From: Trichodesmium sp. MAG_R02
Lineage (GTDB): Bacteria; Cyanobacteriota; Cyanobacteriia; Cyanobacteriales; Microcoleaceae
Assembly: GCA_023356605.1 (NCBI GenBank)
Contig: JAKQYE010000027.1
Location: forward strand, 5,119 to 38,534
Length of the DNA: 33,416 nt
Direction: 5' to 3'
Each line of letters starts with the position of its first letter. Positions within the stretch are counted from its first letter, which is position 1. The position numbers and the translations under genes are program-made. This document shows positions 1 through 8,956 of the stretch, one piece after another. The notes beneath the pieces are model-generated. The model was given only the letters and a program-made list of their open reading frames with translations. It was not told where the DNA came from and searched no databases.

Positions 1-48
1 TAATTCTAACAATTCGAAAATGAGGATGAGACAAAGAAATATGTTGGT

Positions 49-1002
49 ATGACAGAGGTACTGAACATAGAATTGCCTAGTATTGATAGCGCGATCGCTC
101 TTTCTGGCTATCAGGAAGAAAATATTAAACTCCTGGCAAAGCACACGGGGGCCCATATTGTACTAAGGGGACAAGAATTGTTAATAACTGGCACTGCAAC
201 TCAAATTGATCGATGCCAGAAGATTATATGTTCTTTAGAAAACCTCTGGAAACATGGCAAAACAATAACTGGGGTAGAAATTCTCACTGCTCGCCATGCT
301 ATTGAGACAAATCGTCAAGATGACCTGGAACAACTTCAGCAAGATGTTCTGGCCAAAACTCGTCGTGGGCTAGAAATTAGGGCTAAAACTTTTCGCCAGA
401 GAAAATATGTGCAGGCCATTCGCTCTCACGATATGACTTTTTGCATCGGCCCGGCAGGAACGGGTAAAACCTTTTTGGGCGCGATTATAGCAGTAAAAGC
501 TCTTTTAGACAACCAATATGAACGGTTAATTTTAACTAGACCTGCTGTGGAAGCAGGAGAAAAATTAGGGTTTTTACCAGGAGATTTGCAACAAAAAATC
601 AATCCCTATTTACGGCCTTTGTATGATGCTCTTTATGAATTAATTGAACCAGAAAAAGTGAATACTTTGATGGAAAAGGGAGTTATTGAAGTTGCACCTT
701 TAGCTTATATGAGGGGTCGGACTTTGAATAACTCTTTTGTGATTCTTGATGAAGCTCAAAATACTACTCCTGCTCAGATGAAAATGGTATTGACTCGTTT
801 GGGTTTCCGTTCAAAAATGGTAGTGACAGGAGATATTACTCAAACAGATTTACCCCTAACTCAAAAGTCAGGATTACTTGTTGCTATAAAGATTTTACGG
901 AATGTTGAAGGTATTTCGATTTGTGAACTATCTCAAGGGGATGTGGTAAGACATCCTTTGGTACAGAGAATAGTTGCTGCTTATGAAGACTATGAAAAAT
1001 AA
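49..1002 (+). CDS. PhoH-like P-loop ATPase
   Basis: This is a 317-residue cytoplasmic ATPase of the PhoH family, which is usually linked to RNA metabolism; its exact substrate is not established. The N-terminal ~75 residues have a KH-like look, followed by the P-loop ATPase. Walker A (GPAGTGKT) is at about residues 134-141 and Walker B (VILDEAQN) at 231-238. The length is normal for cyanobacterial PhoH-like proteins. The ATG at 49 is chosen because the ATG at 41 runs into a stop within four codons. The gene overlaps the possible upstream starts of the next gene, which suggests co-transcription. In many cyanobacteria a KH-domain gene and rpsP lie just upstream; that part is outside the window. 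The family assignment is firm, the precise role is not. Confidence 0.93.
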   Translation: MTEVLNIELPSIDSAIALSGYQEENIKLLAKHTGAHIVLRGQELLITGTATQIDRCQKIICSLENLWKHGKTITGVEILTARHAIETNRQDDLEQLQQDVLAKTRRGLEIRAKTFRQRKYVQAIRSHDMTFCIGPAGTGKTFLGAIIAVKALLDNQYERLILTRPAVEAGEKLGFLPGDLQQKINPYLRPLYDALYELIEPEKVNTLMEKGVIEVAPLAYMRGRTLNNSFVILDEAQNTTPAQMKMVLTRLGFRSKMVVTGDITQTDLPLTQKSGLLVAIKILRNVEGISICELSQGDVVRHPLVQRIVAAYEDYEK

Positions 1003-1012
1003 ATATCTATTT

Positions 1013-1426
1013 ATGAATACTAACTTGAAGGATTTTTTAGAAGCTTGTGAACAACTTGGAACTTTACGTTTAATTGTGACAAGTAGTTCTGCAGTATTGG
1101 AGGTTAGGGGAAAAATTCAAAAGTTATTTTATGCTGAACTTCCTAAAGGTAAATATGCTAACATGCATACTGATATTTTTGAGTTCCATCTAAATATGGA
1201 TCAGATTAAACGGGTAAAGTTTGAAACTGGGGAGGCAAAACGGGGAAATTTTACTACTTATGCAATTCGTTTTTTAGACAGTCTAGATGAAGTGACTTTA
1301 AGTGCATTTTTGCAATGGGGAAAACCAGGAGAGTATGAATATGGGCAGGTGGAAGCTTGGCAAGGGTTGAAGGAAAAATATGGTGAGGTTTGGGAACCTG
1401 CGCCAGTGGAAAGTTTGGATGTTTGA
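1013..1426 (+). CDS. Small conserved protein, remotely HutX/ChuX-like
   Basis: This is a soluble protein of about 137 residues with no signal peptide or membrane segment. The pattern near the start (LKDFLEACEQLGTLRLIV), the later valine-rich strand and the phenylalanine-rich C-terminal half recall the HutX/ChuX haem-carrier fold. The similarity is weak and the haem ligands cannot be confirmed by eye. The ATG at 1013 is preferred because recognisable homology-like sequence begins right after it. Other in-frame starts are TTG 974 and ATG 983 and 992, all overlapping the end of phoH. None has a good ribosome binding site, so translational coupling to phoH is likely. Function should be treated as unknown. 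Confidence 0.75.
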   Translation: MNTNLKDFLEACEQLGTLRLIVTSSSAVLEVRGKIQKLFYAELPKGKYANMHTDIFEFHLNMDQIKRVKFETGEAKRGNFTTYAIRFLDSLDEVTLSAFLQWGKPGEYEYGQVEAWQGLKEKYGEVWEPAPVESLDV

Positions 1427-1802
1427 TATTATATCCGGTTAAATAGTTACAATTAAAGTTCGTAAAGCAAAAACTTTTTGAGCACTGATGCTCCGGACAT
1501 GATGTAGTTATAATTACAGGGTTTGTAACGGCTTATGCAAGTTCACTTAGGTCCAACCTATGTAGGGGCGAATGCCATTCGCCCTCAACCTCGGGATGTG
1601 CCCGTGGGTAAGTCCTGAATTAATTGAGCAATAAAGTATAGTCCTTTCCAATTTGAAATGTGACATCATTGCCCGAAACTATTATCTTATGAAAGTTTTT
1701 AGTTGATTAAATCGAGTTTTTTGACTTCTGAGTTTTAACTTATGACTTCAGTGAAACGATATAATTACTTTATACTCCCCTGCTTCTCCTCCTGGGGTGG
1801 TT
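1427..1802. other. Intergenic region with decayed repeats
   Basis: No gene is seen here. The gap lies between the plus-strand phoH pair and the convergent usher gene. It holds a phrase at about 1484-1502 (ACTGATGCTCCGGACATGAT) that recurs near 5190-5210, and a decayed family A element ending at 1617. No convincing terminator was found. Confidence 0.7.
1533..1617. repeat. Family A inverted-repeat element, decayed copy
   Basis: The right end reads GGGTAAGTCCTG, the hallmark of family A in this window. The left end is degraded (TTATGCAAGTTCACTTAGGTCC). The core, from 1562, is a hairpin with arms GGGCGAATG and CATTCGCCC. Confidence 0.55.
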
Positions 1803-4646
1803 TTAATCCCTGTCTGCTGGTTCCTGATAGAGTAAATCAATTTCTGTAAATACCTCTGAGGTTTCATCAAAGCGAATACTCTCGGGTTGAGCTGGTACAC
1901 CATTAATTAGTAAATCATATTCACCAGGACCGAGGGATTCTAAATAATAAATTCCTGCACCATTGGTAATTGATAATATTTTTGCTCCTTCTCCACTGCG
2001 AGGTATCGCCTCTACCCGTAAACCCCCCACAGGGTTACCTGCATCATCTAACACAACACCTAACAAAGCATAGGCAGTTGTTAGGGGTATATAAATGGGT
2101 GTATAACTACCAGCTTTCACCTCCACAGCAGAAACTAATTGATTACTTTTCAACCCCAGGGGAATACCTATCGGATCAAGCTCAAAACGGTAGGTATCTG
2201 GAGGCAAACGCACAAAAATCCCATTTTTGCGCAGGTCTGGACTATAACTACTAAATCGCCTGATATCCTGATCATTAATCAAGAATAAAAATTCAGCTGT
2301 TTCATCCTCTAGCCCTTTGGTATAGATTTTTTCTCCTCTATCTTTACGATCATTGCCGTTTTTATCCAAAAAAGGGATTAACACTAATCCCCCTTCTGTG
2401 CGTAATCTCTCAAAACGACTCTTACCAAAACTTACGGAGGATGACAAAAAAGCAGATGAGGATATCTGTAAACTAAATCTAGAGCTGTTATTGCTCATGG
2501 AAATATTTTGATACTTTGCTGTGACATATAACCCTGGGATTTTTGCGGTTGTGATCGAAGCTTGCAAGCCTGAACCTTCTGTTCCGATGCCGTAACCAAT
2601 ATCAAAAATCCAATCACCAAAGCGATCGCCTACTTGGGAACGGGGTTTATAACGCCAACCAACTGTTGCGAGTCTATCCCTAGAGTTGTTATCATTCTGA
2701 TCCATCTCTAAGTTCAGAAAAAGGGAATGATTATAATCATACAAACTTTTGGACTTGAGGAAAAAATATTCAAGATCTGTATCCCACCGCTGCTTTCTCA
2801 TGCGGTGTCGGAGGGTGAGATTCTGATAACGAGAAAACAGATTCCAGTTAACATTTTGATCTTCATCGATATCAATGTTATTACGGAACAACAACTTGCC
2901 AATAGAACTACTGACATCGAGTCCCCCTACCAAAACTTTTTCACCTACCTCCCAACCTACATTTGTGGTGAGTCCTGGGAAAACTCGCCACCTAATTCGT
3001 GCATTTTGAGCGTTATTATTACTGTTCAATGACAGGCGAACATCTGGACTCAAATCCCAATTTGCTCTAAATCTTTCTGAGAAATCATCCTTATCAAACT
3101 CAAAGTCTATACCCTGCTTCGGTTTAAAACGAACATTCAAATCATAGCGAATATTGCTACGTTTGTTGTCCGCTTTTTCATCACTATTGAGTATTGCTGC
3201 CGCTGTAATTTTTAAGGGCAAATTTCCTGGTTGAAAAAATACTTCCCCCATACCTTTCAGTTGCTGGTCATAAAAAAGTCCTGTACCCAGGGTGATGTTG
3301 TCTGTGGCACCCCAACGGTACAAAATTCCCCCTTGCATTTCATTGTCTAGAGTTCCGAAGAAGGTCTCGCTATTTTGCGATCGCTTAAATCCACCCGATA
3401 TCAGTAAGGCTGCAGTCCCACGACTGAGCTGACCAGGCAGTGAAAAGAACTTGGCTTCCCGAATTTCTGGGTCTGCGCTCAATCGTCCATCGGGGTAAAG
3501 ACGCAATTTATAATTATTGGCTGAAGGGCTACCACGGAGGGAAGAGGAGACTGTAGTCACGTCTTCAAAGCGATAAATACCGGATGAGTCTACTAACTGT
3601 TCTGCCAAAACCCCCTTACTGATAGAGTTAACAAGCTGTACCAATGTCCCTGGCTCTGCTGTGCCCCGAATATCTCGTTGTAAGCGACTGGAGTTCAATC
3701 TTTGTTCTGGGTTGAAGCCTTCGTTTGCACCGGAAGAGGTGATGGGTGGCGCAAACCCGAACCGCCGAATGGCAGTAAATCCGGTGTAGGTACTGCTACC
3801 TTCTGGCCACAATGTTTCTTGGTCACCGATGATATAGTCCGTTGTCGGTGTTTGTCGCATATATTGGAGTTCGTTGAGTTTCCATGTTTGGCGATCGGTG
3901 AGGTCTTCTTGGTCAATATTCAGGTACCAACTGCCTCCGAATAGAGTCCCGATACCAGTGAGTTCGCCACTGTAGTTGTCGACTTGGTTGCCACTGCCGG
4001 AGATGTTTGCTTCTTGTCCGATGATACTGAGGGTGATGGGGGGGGCTGAGATGCGGGGTAAGCCTTCTAGGTTTAGCTGTCGTTGGTTGCTACGGATGTT
4101 TGTTTGGGGTAGGTTTTTTCCCAGCCAGTCGGGGTTGAGTATAATTGCATATTCTTCTATATCAAATTCTATGGGAACACCTAATAGTTCACGAATTTGT
4201 TCTACCCTCAAAGCCATGCCGAGTTGATCATCGATCGCTAATTCGTTAAGGTCAATTTGTAAGGCTAAACCAGGCGACCGCAGTTCTACTTTTCCGTTTT
4301 CTAGGGGAGTGGTGTTAAACTTTAGGGCTTTGATGACATCATCGTAGGCAATCAGCCATTTGTCAAAGTCAATTGCTTTTTCGCCATCTTCTGCTCCGCG
4401 GACGAAGGTTCCGGGGTTCACTGCGCGATCGCCGACATAGATGGCCAAGGGCATCAGGTCGAAATTGTTACTAATGGTTTCTGTGTCAGGTTCTGATTCT
4501 GAAATAACGGTTGAGGGCGGCAGTTCTTGGGCTTGTAGAATTGGTATGTTAATTGCTATACTTATAATTTGGGGTAAAATAACAAGACTCAGATAAGCCC
4601 CACTGTTCAGTCTGAAAAATTGGGAAACTTGATTAAAAATATTCAT
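1803..4646 (-). CDS. Outer-membrane usher of a chaperone-usher pilus
   Basis: This 947-residue secreted protein is best read as a fimbrial usher (FimD/PapC-like), the outer-membrane pore that takes chaperone-bound pilins and assembles them outward. A hydrophobic signal-like segment spans about residues 12-40. An N-terminal periplasmic domain of ~180 residues follows (it includes LAIYVGDRAVNPGTFVRG). From about residue 230 there is a long run of alternating beta-strand sequence typical of a barrel. A plug-like insert sits at about 330-385 (GTAEPGTLVQLVN), and a carboxypeptidase-regulatory-like domain near the C terminus (GNPVGGLRVEAIPRSGEG). Size and domain order fit ushers. The chaperone gene lies upstream on the same strand but 714 bases away, so the usher may have its own promoter. 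No strong Shine-Dalgarno precedes the ATG. The family assignment rests on pattern plus context. Confidence 0.85.
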   Translation of the reverse strand: MNIFNQVSQFFRLNSGAYLSLVILPQIISIAINIPILQAQELPPSTVISESEPDTETISNNFDLMPLAIYVGDRAVNPGTFVRGAEDGEKAIDFDKWLIAYDDVIKALKFNTTPLENGKVELRSPGLALQIDLNELAIDDQLGMALRVEQIRELLGVPIEFDIEEYAIILNPDWLGKNLPQTNIRSNQRQLNLEGLPRISAPPITLSIIGQEANISGSGNQVDNYSGELTGIGTLFGGSWYLNIDQEDLTDRQTWKLNELQYMRQTPTTDYIIGDQETLWPEGSSTYTGFTAIRRFGFAPPITSSGANEGFNPEQRLNSSRLQRDIRGTAEPGTLVQLVNSISKGVLAEQLVDSSGIYRFEDVTTVSSSLRGSPSANNYKLRLYPDGRLSADPEIREAKFFSLPGQLSRGTAALLISGGFKRSQNSETFFGTLDNEMQGGILYRWGATDNITLGTGLFYDQQLKGMGEVFFQPGNLPLKITAAAILNSDEKADNKRSNIRYDLNVRFKPKQGIDFEFDKDDFSERFRANWDLSPDVRLSLNSNNNAQNARIRWRVFPGLTTNVGWEVGEKVLVGGLDVSSSIGKLLFRNNIDIDEDQNVNWNLFSRYQNLTLRHRMRKQRWDTDLEYFFLKSKSLYDYNHSLFLNLEMDQNDNNSRDRLATVGWRYKPRSQVGDRFGDWIFDIGYGIGTEGSGLQASITTAKIPGLYVTAKYQNISMSNNSSRFSLQISSSAFLSSSVSFGKSRFERLRTEGGLVLIPFLDKNGNDRKDRGEKIYTKGLEDETAEFLFLINDQDIRRFSSYSPDLRKNGIFVRLPPDTYRFELDPIGIPLGLKSNQLVSAVEVKAGSYTPIYIPLTTAYALLGVVLDDAGNPVGGLRVEAIPRSGEGAKILSITNGAGIYYLESLGPGEYDLLINGVPAQPESIRFDETSEVFTEIDLLYQEPADRD

Positions 4647-5360
4647 AAATTGCTTGATACCAATTCTTAATACAGAGGCCTTTGGTATCTTTTACTATGG
4701 CCGGATAAATTGAGCCGGAAAAAATTCCCACGGTTCTGGAGCCTGAGTCATTCTGAGGCAGGTAATTTGATGGGGGTTGGTCGGAGGGCTAATCTCACTT
4801 ATAATATCATGCCTGGTTGAATACTTACACTTTGGAGGCAGTCAGGCTGAGGGCAGATGGCAAAAGACAGAGGGATAGAAAAAGCATTTATGAAAGAAAG
4901 TTTTTTAATTATGGCTTACTGATTAAATATTAAAGCATTGACACATGAAAGCTTCAGCATTTTGAGTAGCTCAAAAAGTGTCTAGTTTTCGGTTCTGAGA
5001 GCTGAAAAAGTTAGTATTTTAGATGCTCCCTAGGTATAAAAATCAAGGTACAAATATATCCCGCTACCTCCTCTATCAATTCCCCATTCCTCTGTAGGGA
5101 CCTTGCACACAAGGTCCCTACATTTCCTCCTGAAAGATATTAAGGGTGGTTCCCCTATTCCTGAAAAAGGCTTTTTCAGCAAGCCCTAATTACTGATGCT
5201 CTGGACATGATATAATAATATGTTAGTTTTAATTATTAGTTTTGATTAAAATACAAATGATTCACAAAGTCTGTATTTATATTATTGCCTTTTTAGTCAA
5301 CTGTATTTATTTAGTGTGGGTTCCTATGAGCTTTAGTGTTAGTTCGAGTAGCTCCCTACT
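4647..5360. other. Intergenic region between chaperone and usher genes
   Basis: No gene is seen in this 714-base gap. It contains dispersed phrases shared with other gaps: ATGCCTGGTTGAATACTTAC near 4810 (compare 18435), AAGCATTGACACATGAAAG near 4932 (compare 33188), and a perfect hairpin at 5093-5122. The length is unusual inside what is otherwise a tight gene set and looks like insertion of repeats. Confidence 0.65.
5093..5122. repeat. Perfect 13-bp-stem hairpin
   Basis: The arms TGTAGGGACCTTG and CAAGGTCCCTACA flank a CACA loop. No T-run follows on either strand, so a terminator is not supported. It resembles the hairpin cores of the family A and B elements elsewhere in the window. Confidence 0.8.
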
Positions 5361-6152
5361 TTAGGGAATGGATAGGTCAAAGGAAAAAGGTATTTTACTA
5401 GAATTTTTACCACTGCCCCAGAGCAACTCTCCGGTTAATTGGTATGTACCGGAGGTTAATTCTACTGAATTTTCCGGTAATTTTAGTGGAATTAGGCGAT
5501 CGCCTCCAGCAATGACAGTAATTTCTTTAACCTCGTTTTTGATAACGGCCTGGCCATTGCGCTGTAACTCCCACTGAACTGCAGGTCGTACTGTGCCGTT
5601 TCCTGGATTAGTCACAAGTAGCTCAAGCTGTTTTTTTTCTGAATTATAAGCTGCACTTTCTGGGGCTAAAGCAAAGTTAACTTCACCATGACGGACATAA
5701 ACAGTTACCCCCAACCGAGCACTAATACTGAGACCACCTTCAGCATTTCGTTCTTTCAGAGGTTCCACAAAAATTACTGATCGATATTCTCCAGGGGCTG
5801 TTGTTGGTAACATTCGCATAATTAAACGAACCCGCCGACTTTGACCAGGCTTAACTACCAATTCAGCGGGGGAAAAAATTAAATAGGGGGACAGGTCAAA
5901 AGGATCACTTTCCTGAGTAGTGAAACCATCTCTCTTATAGGTAAAGGCTTCTGAGTTCAGCCGTACTCTCTGAGGTTGTGAACTTCTATTACGGACTGAA
6001 ATTACCCCACTTGCTTTTCCTTGCTTAGTTTCCGCATTGATCACCATCGGGGAAATTGCTACTTGAGCTTGCACTACCTGAGGCAATGCCATGACAGAGG
6101 CGATCGCTGCCCCTAACAAGCTTTGCCATAAAAAACTTTTAAATAATTTCAT
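5361..6152 (-). CDS. Periplasmic pilus chaperone, PapD-like
   Basis: This ~263-residue exported protein fits the PapD-type chaperones that bind pilins in the periplasm and pass them to the usher by donor-strand complementation. The signal peptide covers about residues 1-30 (hydrophobic LLGAAIASVMALPQ, then VQAQ). The N-terminal immunoglobulin-like domain shows IRVRN-type strands (ISVRNRSSQPQRVRL) and the family pattern FSPAELVVKPGQSRRVRL followed by PGEYRSVIFVEP. A second beta domain follows to the end. The start is ATG 6152 or GTG 6155. Only about 12 bases separate it from the stop of the two-domain pilin upstream, with AGGA in between, so the two are almost certainly co-transcribed. Length is normal for the family. 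Confidence 0.86.
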   Translation of the reverse strand: MKLFKSFLWQSLLGAAIASVMALPQVVQAQVAISPMVINAETKQGKASGVISVRNRSSQPQRVRLNSEAFTYKRDGFTTQESDPFDLSPYLIFSPAELVVKPGQSRRVRLIMRMLPTTAPGEYRSVIFVEPLKERNAEGGLSISARLGVTVYVRHGEVNFALAPESAAYNSEKKQLELLVTNPGNGTVRPAVQWELQRNGQAVIKNEVKEITVIAGGDRLIPLKLPENSVELTSGTYQLTGELLWGSGKNSSKIPFSFDLSIP

Positions 6153-6164
6153 CACCCATCTATC

Positions 6165-7325
6165 CTAATTAGCTGTGACAGTAACGGTAAAAGTTGCGGA
6201 ATAATCTCCTGCTCCCAACTCTTCTGCCGCTCCTGTAGTTTCAAAGCGGGAAGTAACCTCAATCTCAATGTCTCCATTATCATCGGTACTCTCCCTTGTC
6301 CTCTGATCAATAATACCAGTGGTAAGTTCTTGAGTCAGTGCTTGTAGTTCTGTTGTTGTATTACTAGAAGGATGTATTTTTCTAGTTTTGACTTTATGAT
6401 CAACACCATTACTCCCTCCCCCCTGAAGGAGATCGATGTTTGAACTATTGCTAAATATTGGAGCAGTTAAGTTGGTCATCTCCACCGAATAGTCAACATC
6501 AGCGGTATTACAATCAAAACCGACAGAATCAGAAGCTTCTAGTCTGGTGGCCCTTGGCTCGGGAAGTCCTGCAGACGATGTGGTTGTAACATAAGGCTTC
6601 GGACTACCTGTCTCTGTATATTCACTCCTGTTTTGCAAACTGCATTCTTTTTCCACATTCTTAGAAATTACAGTAGTATTACTACCCAGGGTTCCCGAAG
6701 ATGTAGGAGTCGCCGTTATCCTGAACTGTGTACTATAGTCCCCTGCCGCAAACTCCTCTGCATTTCCCTCTAAAACAAAGGTCGACCTCAGATTTATTGT
6801 AATCTCACCGTTATCTAAAGATAAATTTTCCCCCGGTTGACTACTACTAGAAGACACAATATTACCATTGCTCGTCGCCGTCAAGTCTGTTTTTAAATCA
6901 GTATAAGAGGTGTTTTTTCCCACAAAAACTTGATGGCTGATCCCCGAGTCACCCAAACCTAAATTTGCAGGTGCTGAACTAGGGGTGGTAATTGTCTCCA
7001 GATCCACCTCAATATCAGCGTTTGTTAAATTCCCTCCTGAGCCATCAGTACATTTAAAGGTGACTGAATAATCCCTAGAAAGCTGAGTGACCCGATCTTC
7101 ATTACTACCACCACTACCCCAGTCCACAATGTCTGTGTTAGCTCCCCCCCCGGTTGAGGTAACAACATAAGCTATAGAGGTGTCACTTGTGGTTTGCTGG
7201 CATTTATTTGCAGCACTAGCCTTGGCTGGATTTAATACTATCCAGGAACTAGACAGCAGAAAAAGAGTGGCACAGTTTTTACCACATTGCCATAGCCATG
7301 AGTTGTAGAGCTGCTGATGCTTCAT
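6165..7325 (-). CDS. Two-domain pilin-like protein, probable tip adhesin
   Basis: This 386-residue exported protein consists of two tandem beta-rich domains that resemble each other and the single-domain pilin next door. The signal peptide ends near residue 38 (KASAAN). Domain 1 has cysteines at 42 and 92, domain 2 at 228 and 272; the pilin pair is at 60 and 110. Each domain closes with the same strand pattern (AAGDYSTQFRITATP; GAGDYSATFTVTVTAN), typical of SCPU/archaic pilins. The first cysteine lies only a few residues after the predicted cleavage site, leaving no room for an N-terminal donor strand. That is expected for a subunit at the pilus tip. It lies directly upstream of the chaperone gene. 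Domain similarity is seen in the sequence; the tip role is inferred. Confidence 0.75.
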   Translation of the reverse strand: MKHQQLYNSWLWQCGKNCATLFLLSSSWIVLNPAKASAANKCQQTTSDTSIAYVVTSTGGGANTDIVDWGSGGSNEDRVTQLSRDYSVTFKCTDGSGGNLTNADIEVDLETITTPSSAPANLGLGDSGISHQVFVGKNTSYTDLKTDLTATSNGNIVSSSSSQPGENLSLDNGEITINLRSTFVLEGNAEEFAAGDYSTQFRITATPTSSGTLGSNTTVISKNVEKECSLQNRSEYTETGSPKPYVTTTSSAGLPEPRATRLEASDSVGFDCNTADVDYSVEMTNLTAPIFSNSSNIDLLQGGGSNGVDHKVKTRKIHPSSNTTTELQALTQELTTGIIDQRTRESTDDNGDIEIEVTSRFETTGAAEELGAGDYSATFTVTVTAN

Positions 7326-7658
7326 TTTCGTCTTGTATGCCTTACTTTATTAGGACTTACACACTGGCGACACACCCATTGAGCGCGAATGCTATTCGCC
7401 CCTACATATGGCGTTTTAAAGGTAAATTTATGTAAGCCCTGTTTATCCTAAAAAGAGTATTCTCAAAGAAAACGGGGACAGGGGAGAATATATCTAGGAA
7501 TAATCTCCCCTTCCTACAACTTAACTTTATCCGGATTCTCTATCTAACAGGGCTGACTTATTACTGCCATATATAAGTAGAGTTGCTGGGAAATAACCTC
7601 AGATATTTCCATTACAATTAGCGTCTTCGTGTAAGTCTTGTCTAATCTAGAAGCAAAA
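7326..7658. other. Intergenic region within the pilus locus
   Basis: No gene is seen. It holds a family A element (7352-7441) just upstream of the two-domain pilin gene, then AT-rich sequence. An internal promoter or processing site may lie here, since the gap separates two co-oriented pilin genes. Confidence 0.6.
7352..7441. repeat. Family A inverted-repeat element
   Basis: The left end is AGGACTTACACA and the right end TTATGTAAGCCCTG, about 90 bases apart. The core near 7382-7405 pairs GCGAAT with ATTCGC beside CCCCTAC. It lies about 26 bases upstream of the two-domain pilin start. Confidence 0.7.
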
Positions 7659-8273
7659 CTACCTAGCCACCACCTGAACGGTAGCGTCAGCTCTGTATGT
7701 CCCTGCTAACAATTCGTCACCCTCTGCCGCGAATGTGGAAGTGATTTTAACAGACACATCACCATTAGCCTTTGTGTCTGGAGTAATCGCCGCAGTCGCA
7801 GAAGTAAACGTCGTATCCGTCCCACTAGCGTTAACATCATACTTAAATGTGTGAATAGATGTTAGAGAGCCTGCACCTGAACCAGTCCCAGAAGGTGGAG
7901 TATTTGTTGCTGTGGGGAAAGTAATGCTAACACTCTTAGTGTTGCAGTCGAAATTAACAGTGGTATCAGCTGAAAGTATTTTCGTACGGTTTGTAGTTGT
8001 TCCAGTACCGTCATCATAATCTGTAACATCGTAGGTGGTTGCATCCGGTACGTATGGTGTGTCTGTAGGTGATGTTAAATCAGTCTCTAAGCTGCATTCT
8101 GCATTTACAGTTCCAGTAAACCCGACAGCAGCATCAGCAGTATCGTCACCTGAAGTACTAACATTACCTGTACCTGCAAAAGATAAACTACCAAAAGCCA
8201 AAACTGATCCACCAGCCAGGGCGATCGCCATTGTCGAACTCAAAAATCTTTTTGCTGTTTTGCTTAAATTCAT
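7659..8273 (-). CDS. Single-domain pilin, likely the major pilus subunit
   Basis: This 204-residue exported protein has a signal peptide ending near residue 33 (AFGSLSFAG). Next comes a stretch with alternating small hydrophobics (AAVGFTGTVNAEC) that suits an N-terminal donor strand. One beta-rich domain follows, with cysteines at about 60 and 110 and the closing strand AGTYRADATVQVVAR. This is the pattern of SCPU-type pilins of archaic chaperone-usher systems. The start at 8273 is chosen over an upstream in-frame codon because it gives a clean signal peptide and has GAGGG about 8 bases before the ATG. It is the first structural gene after the sigma gene and probably the most highly expressed. 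Major-subunit status is inferred from its single domain and leading position. Confidence 0.8.
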   Translation of the reverse strand: MNLSKTAKRFLSSTMAIALAGGSVLAFGSLSFAGTGNVSTSGDDTADAAVGFTGTVNAECSLETDLTSPTDTPYVPDATTYDVTDYDDGTGTTTNRTKILSADTTVNFDCNTKSVSITFPTATNTPPSGTGSGAGSLTSIHTFKYDVNASGTDTTFTSATAAITPDTKANGDVSVKITSTFAAEGDELLAGTYRADATVQVVAR

Positions 8274-8956
8274 TCTAATTCCCTCAATATTTCTTGATGT
8301 TCTGCCAAACAGTATCAAAGAGAAATAATCATCAACTATTTTAGACAGTTTTACTATCTAATTAAGTTTTCAAGAATCTAGTTCTTAAGAAACTTTATTT
8401 CTCTGTTATATAAGTAAGACTGTTTTAGGTAGCAAATTGTGAATTTTTTTTCTTGAGAGTAGACAGAGAAGGAACTTCAACTCTTTCCCTAGGAGACACT
8501 GCGCCAATGGGAATACATTTAATATTATTTACCTCAAAATTCTATTTTGCCATAGCAAACTTCCCTTGACCCTATATTAGGCCAAAGGTATTCTGAAAGC
8601 GAGCTTTTGGGCACAAAAAGAGAACTCGCCATCTTTCTAGTTAGGAAGTAAGCACAACAAATCTAGCAGCAGTCAAACCAGACTAGAAGCTGTGATTCAA
8701 CTGTTAATTATTTCTGGCCAAGAGTATCCTATAGGCCAGCTTTTGACCCAAAAAAGCGATCGCGCCATCTTTCTAGTTAGGAAGTAAGCACAATAAATCT
8801 AGCAGCAGTCAAACCAGACTAGAAGCTGTGATTCAACCGTTAATTATTTCTGGCCAAAGGTATCCTATAGGCCTGCTTTTGACCCAAAAAAGCGATCGCG
8901 CAACTATGAACTTAAAACTAACTCAACAACAATGGCTTTAGCTTCCAAAAAGCCCA
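8274..8956. other. Upstream region of the pilin gene, with tandem repeat
   Basis: No gene is seen in this 683-base gap. The part nearest the pilin gene (8274-8500) is AT-rich and should hold its promoter. It contains the palindrome TTCTTAAGAA at 8382-8391 and two similar phrases, AGACAGTTTTA near 8343 and AGACTGTTTTA near 8417. The far part is the 136-bp tandem repeat. Confidence 0.6.
8581..8900. repeat. 136-bp tandem repeat, about 2.35 copies
   Basis: The repeat starts are at 8581, 8717 and 8853, each beginning GCCAA(A/G)(A/G)GTAT, exactly 136 bases apart. The second and third copies are nearly identical over their shared length; the first differs over its opening ~45 bases. Each unit contains CTAGTTAGGAAGTAAGCACA. 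Copies 2 and 3 carry a GCGATCGC (HIP1) site. It lies between the sigma gene and the pilin gene. No open reading frame continues across it. Confidence 0.95.

Noticed and set aside
2727-4227. Several plus-strand reading frames inside the usher gene
   Set aside because: They are antisense to a continuous 947-codon gene with a coherent protein pattern and have no domain-like sequence.
5093-5122. Rho-independent terminator after the chaperone gene
   Set aside because: The hairpin is perfect but no T-run follows on either strand, and it lies about 240 bases past the stop.
8581-8900. Possible CRISPR array
   Set aside because: The units are 136 bases and repeat almost completely; there are no short repeats with unique spacers.
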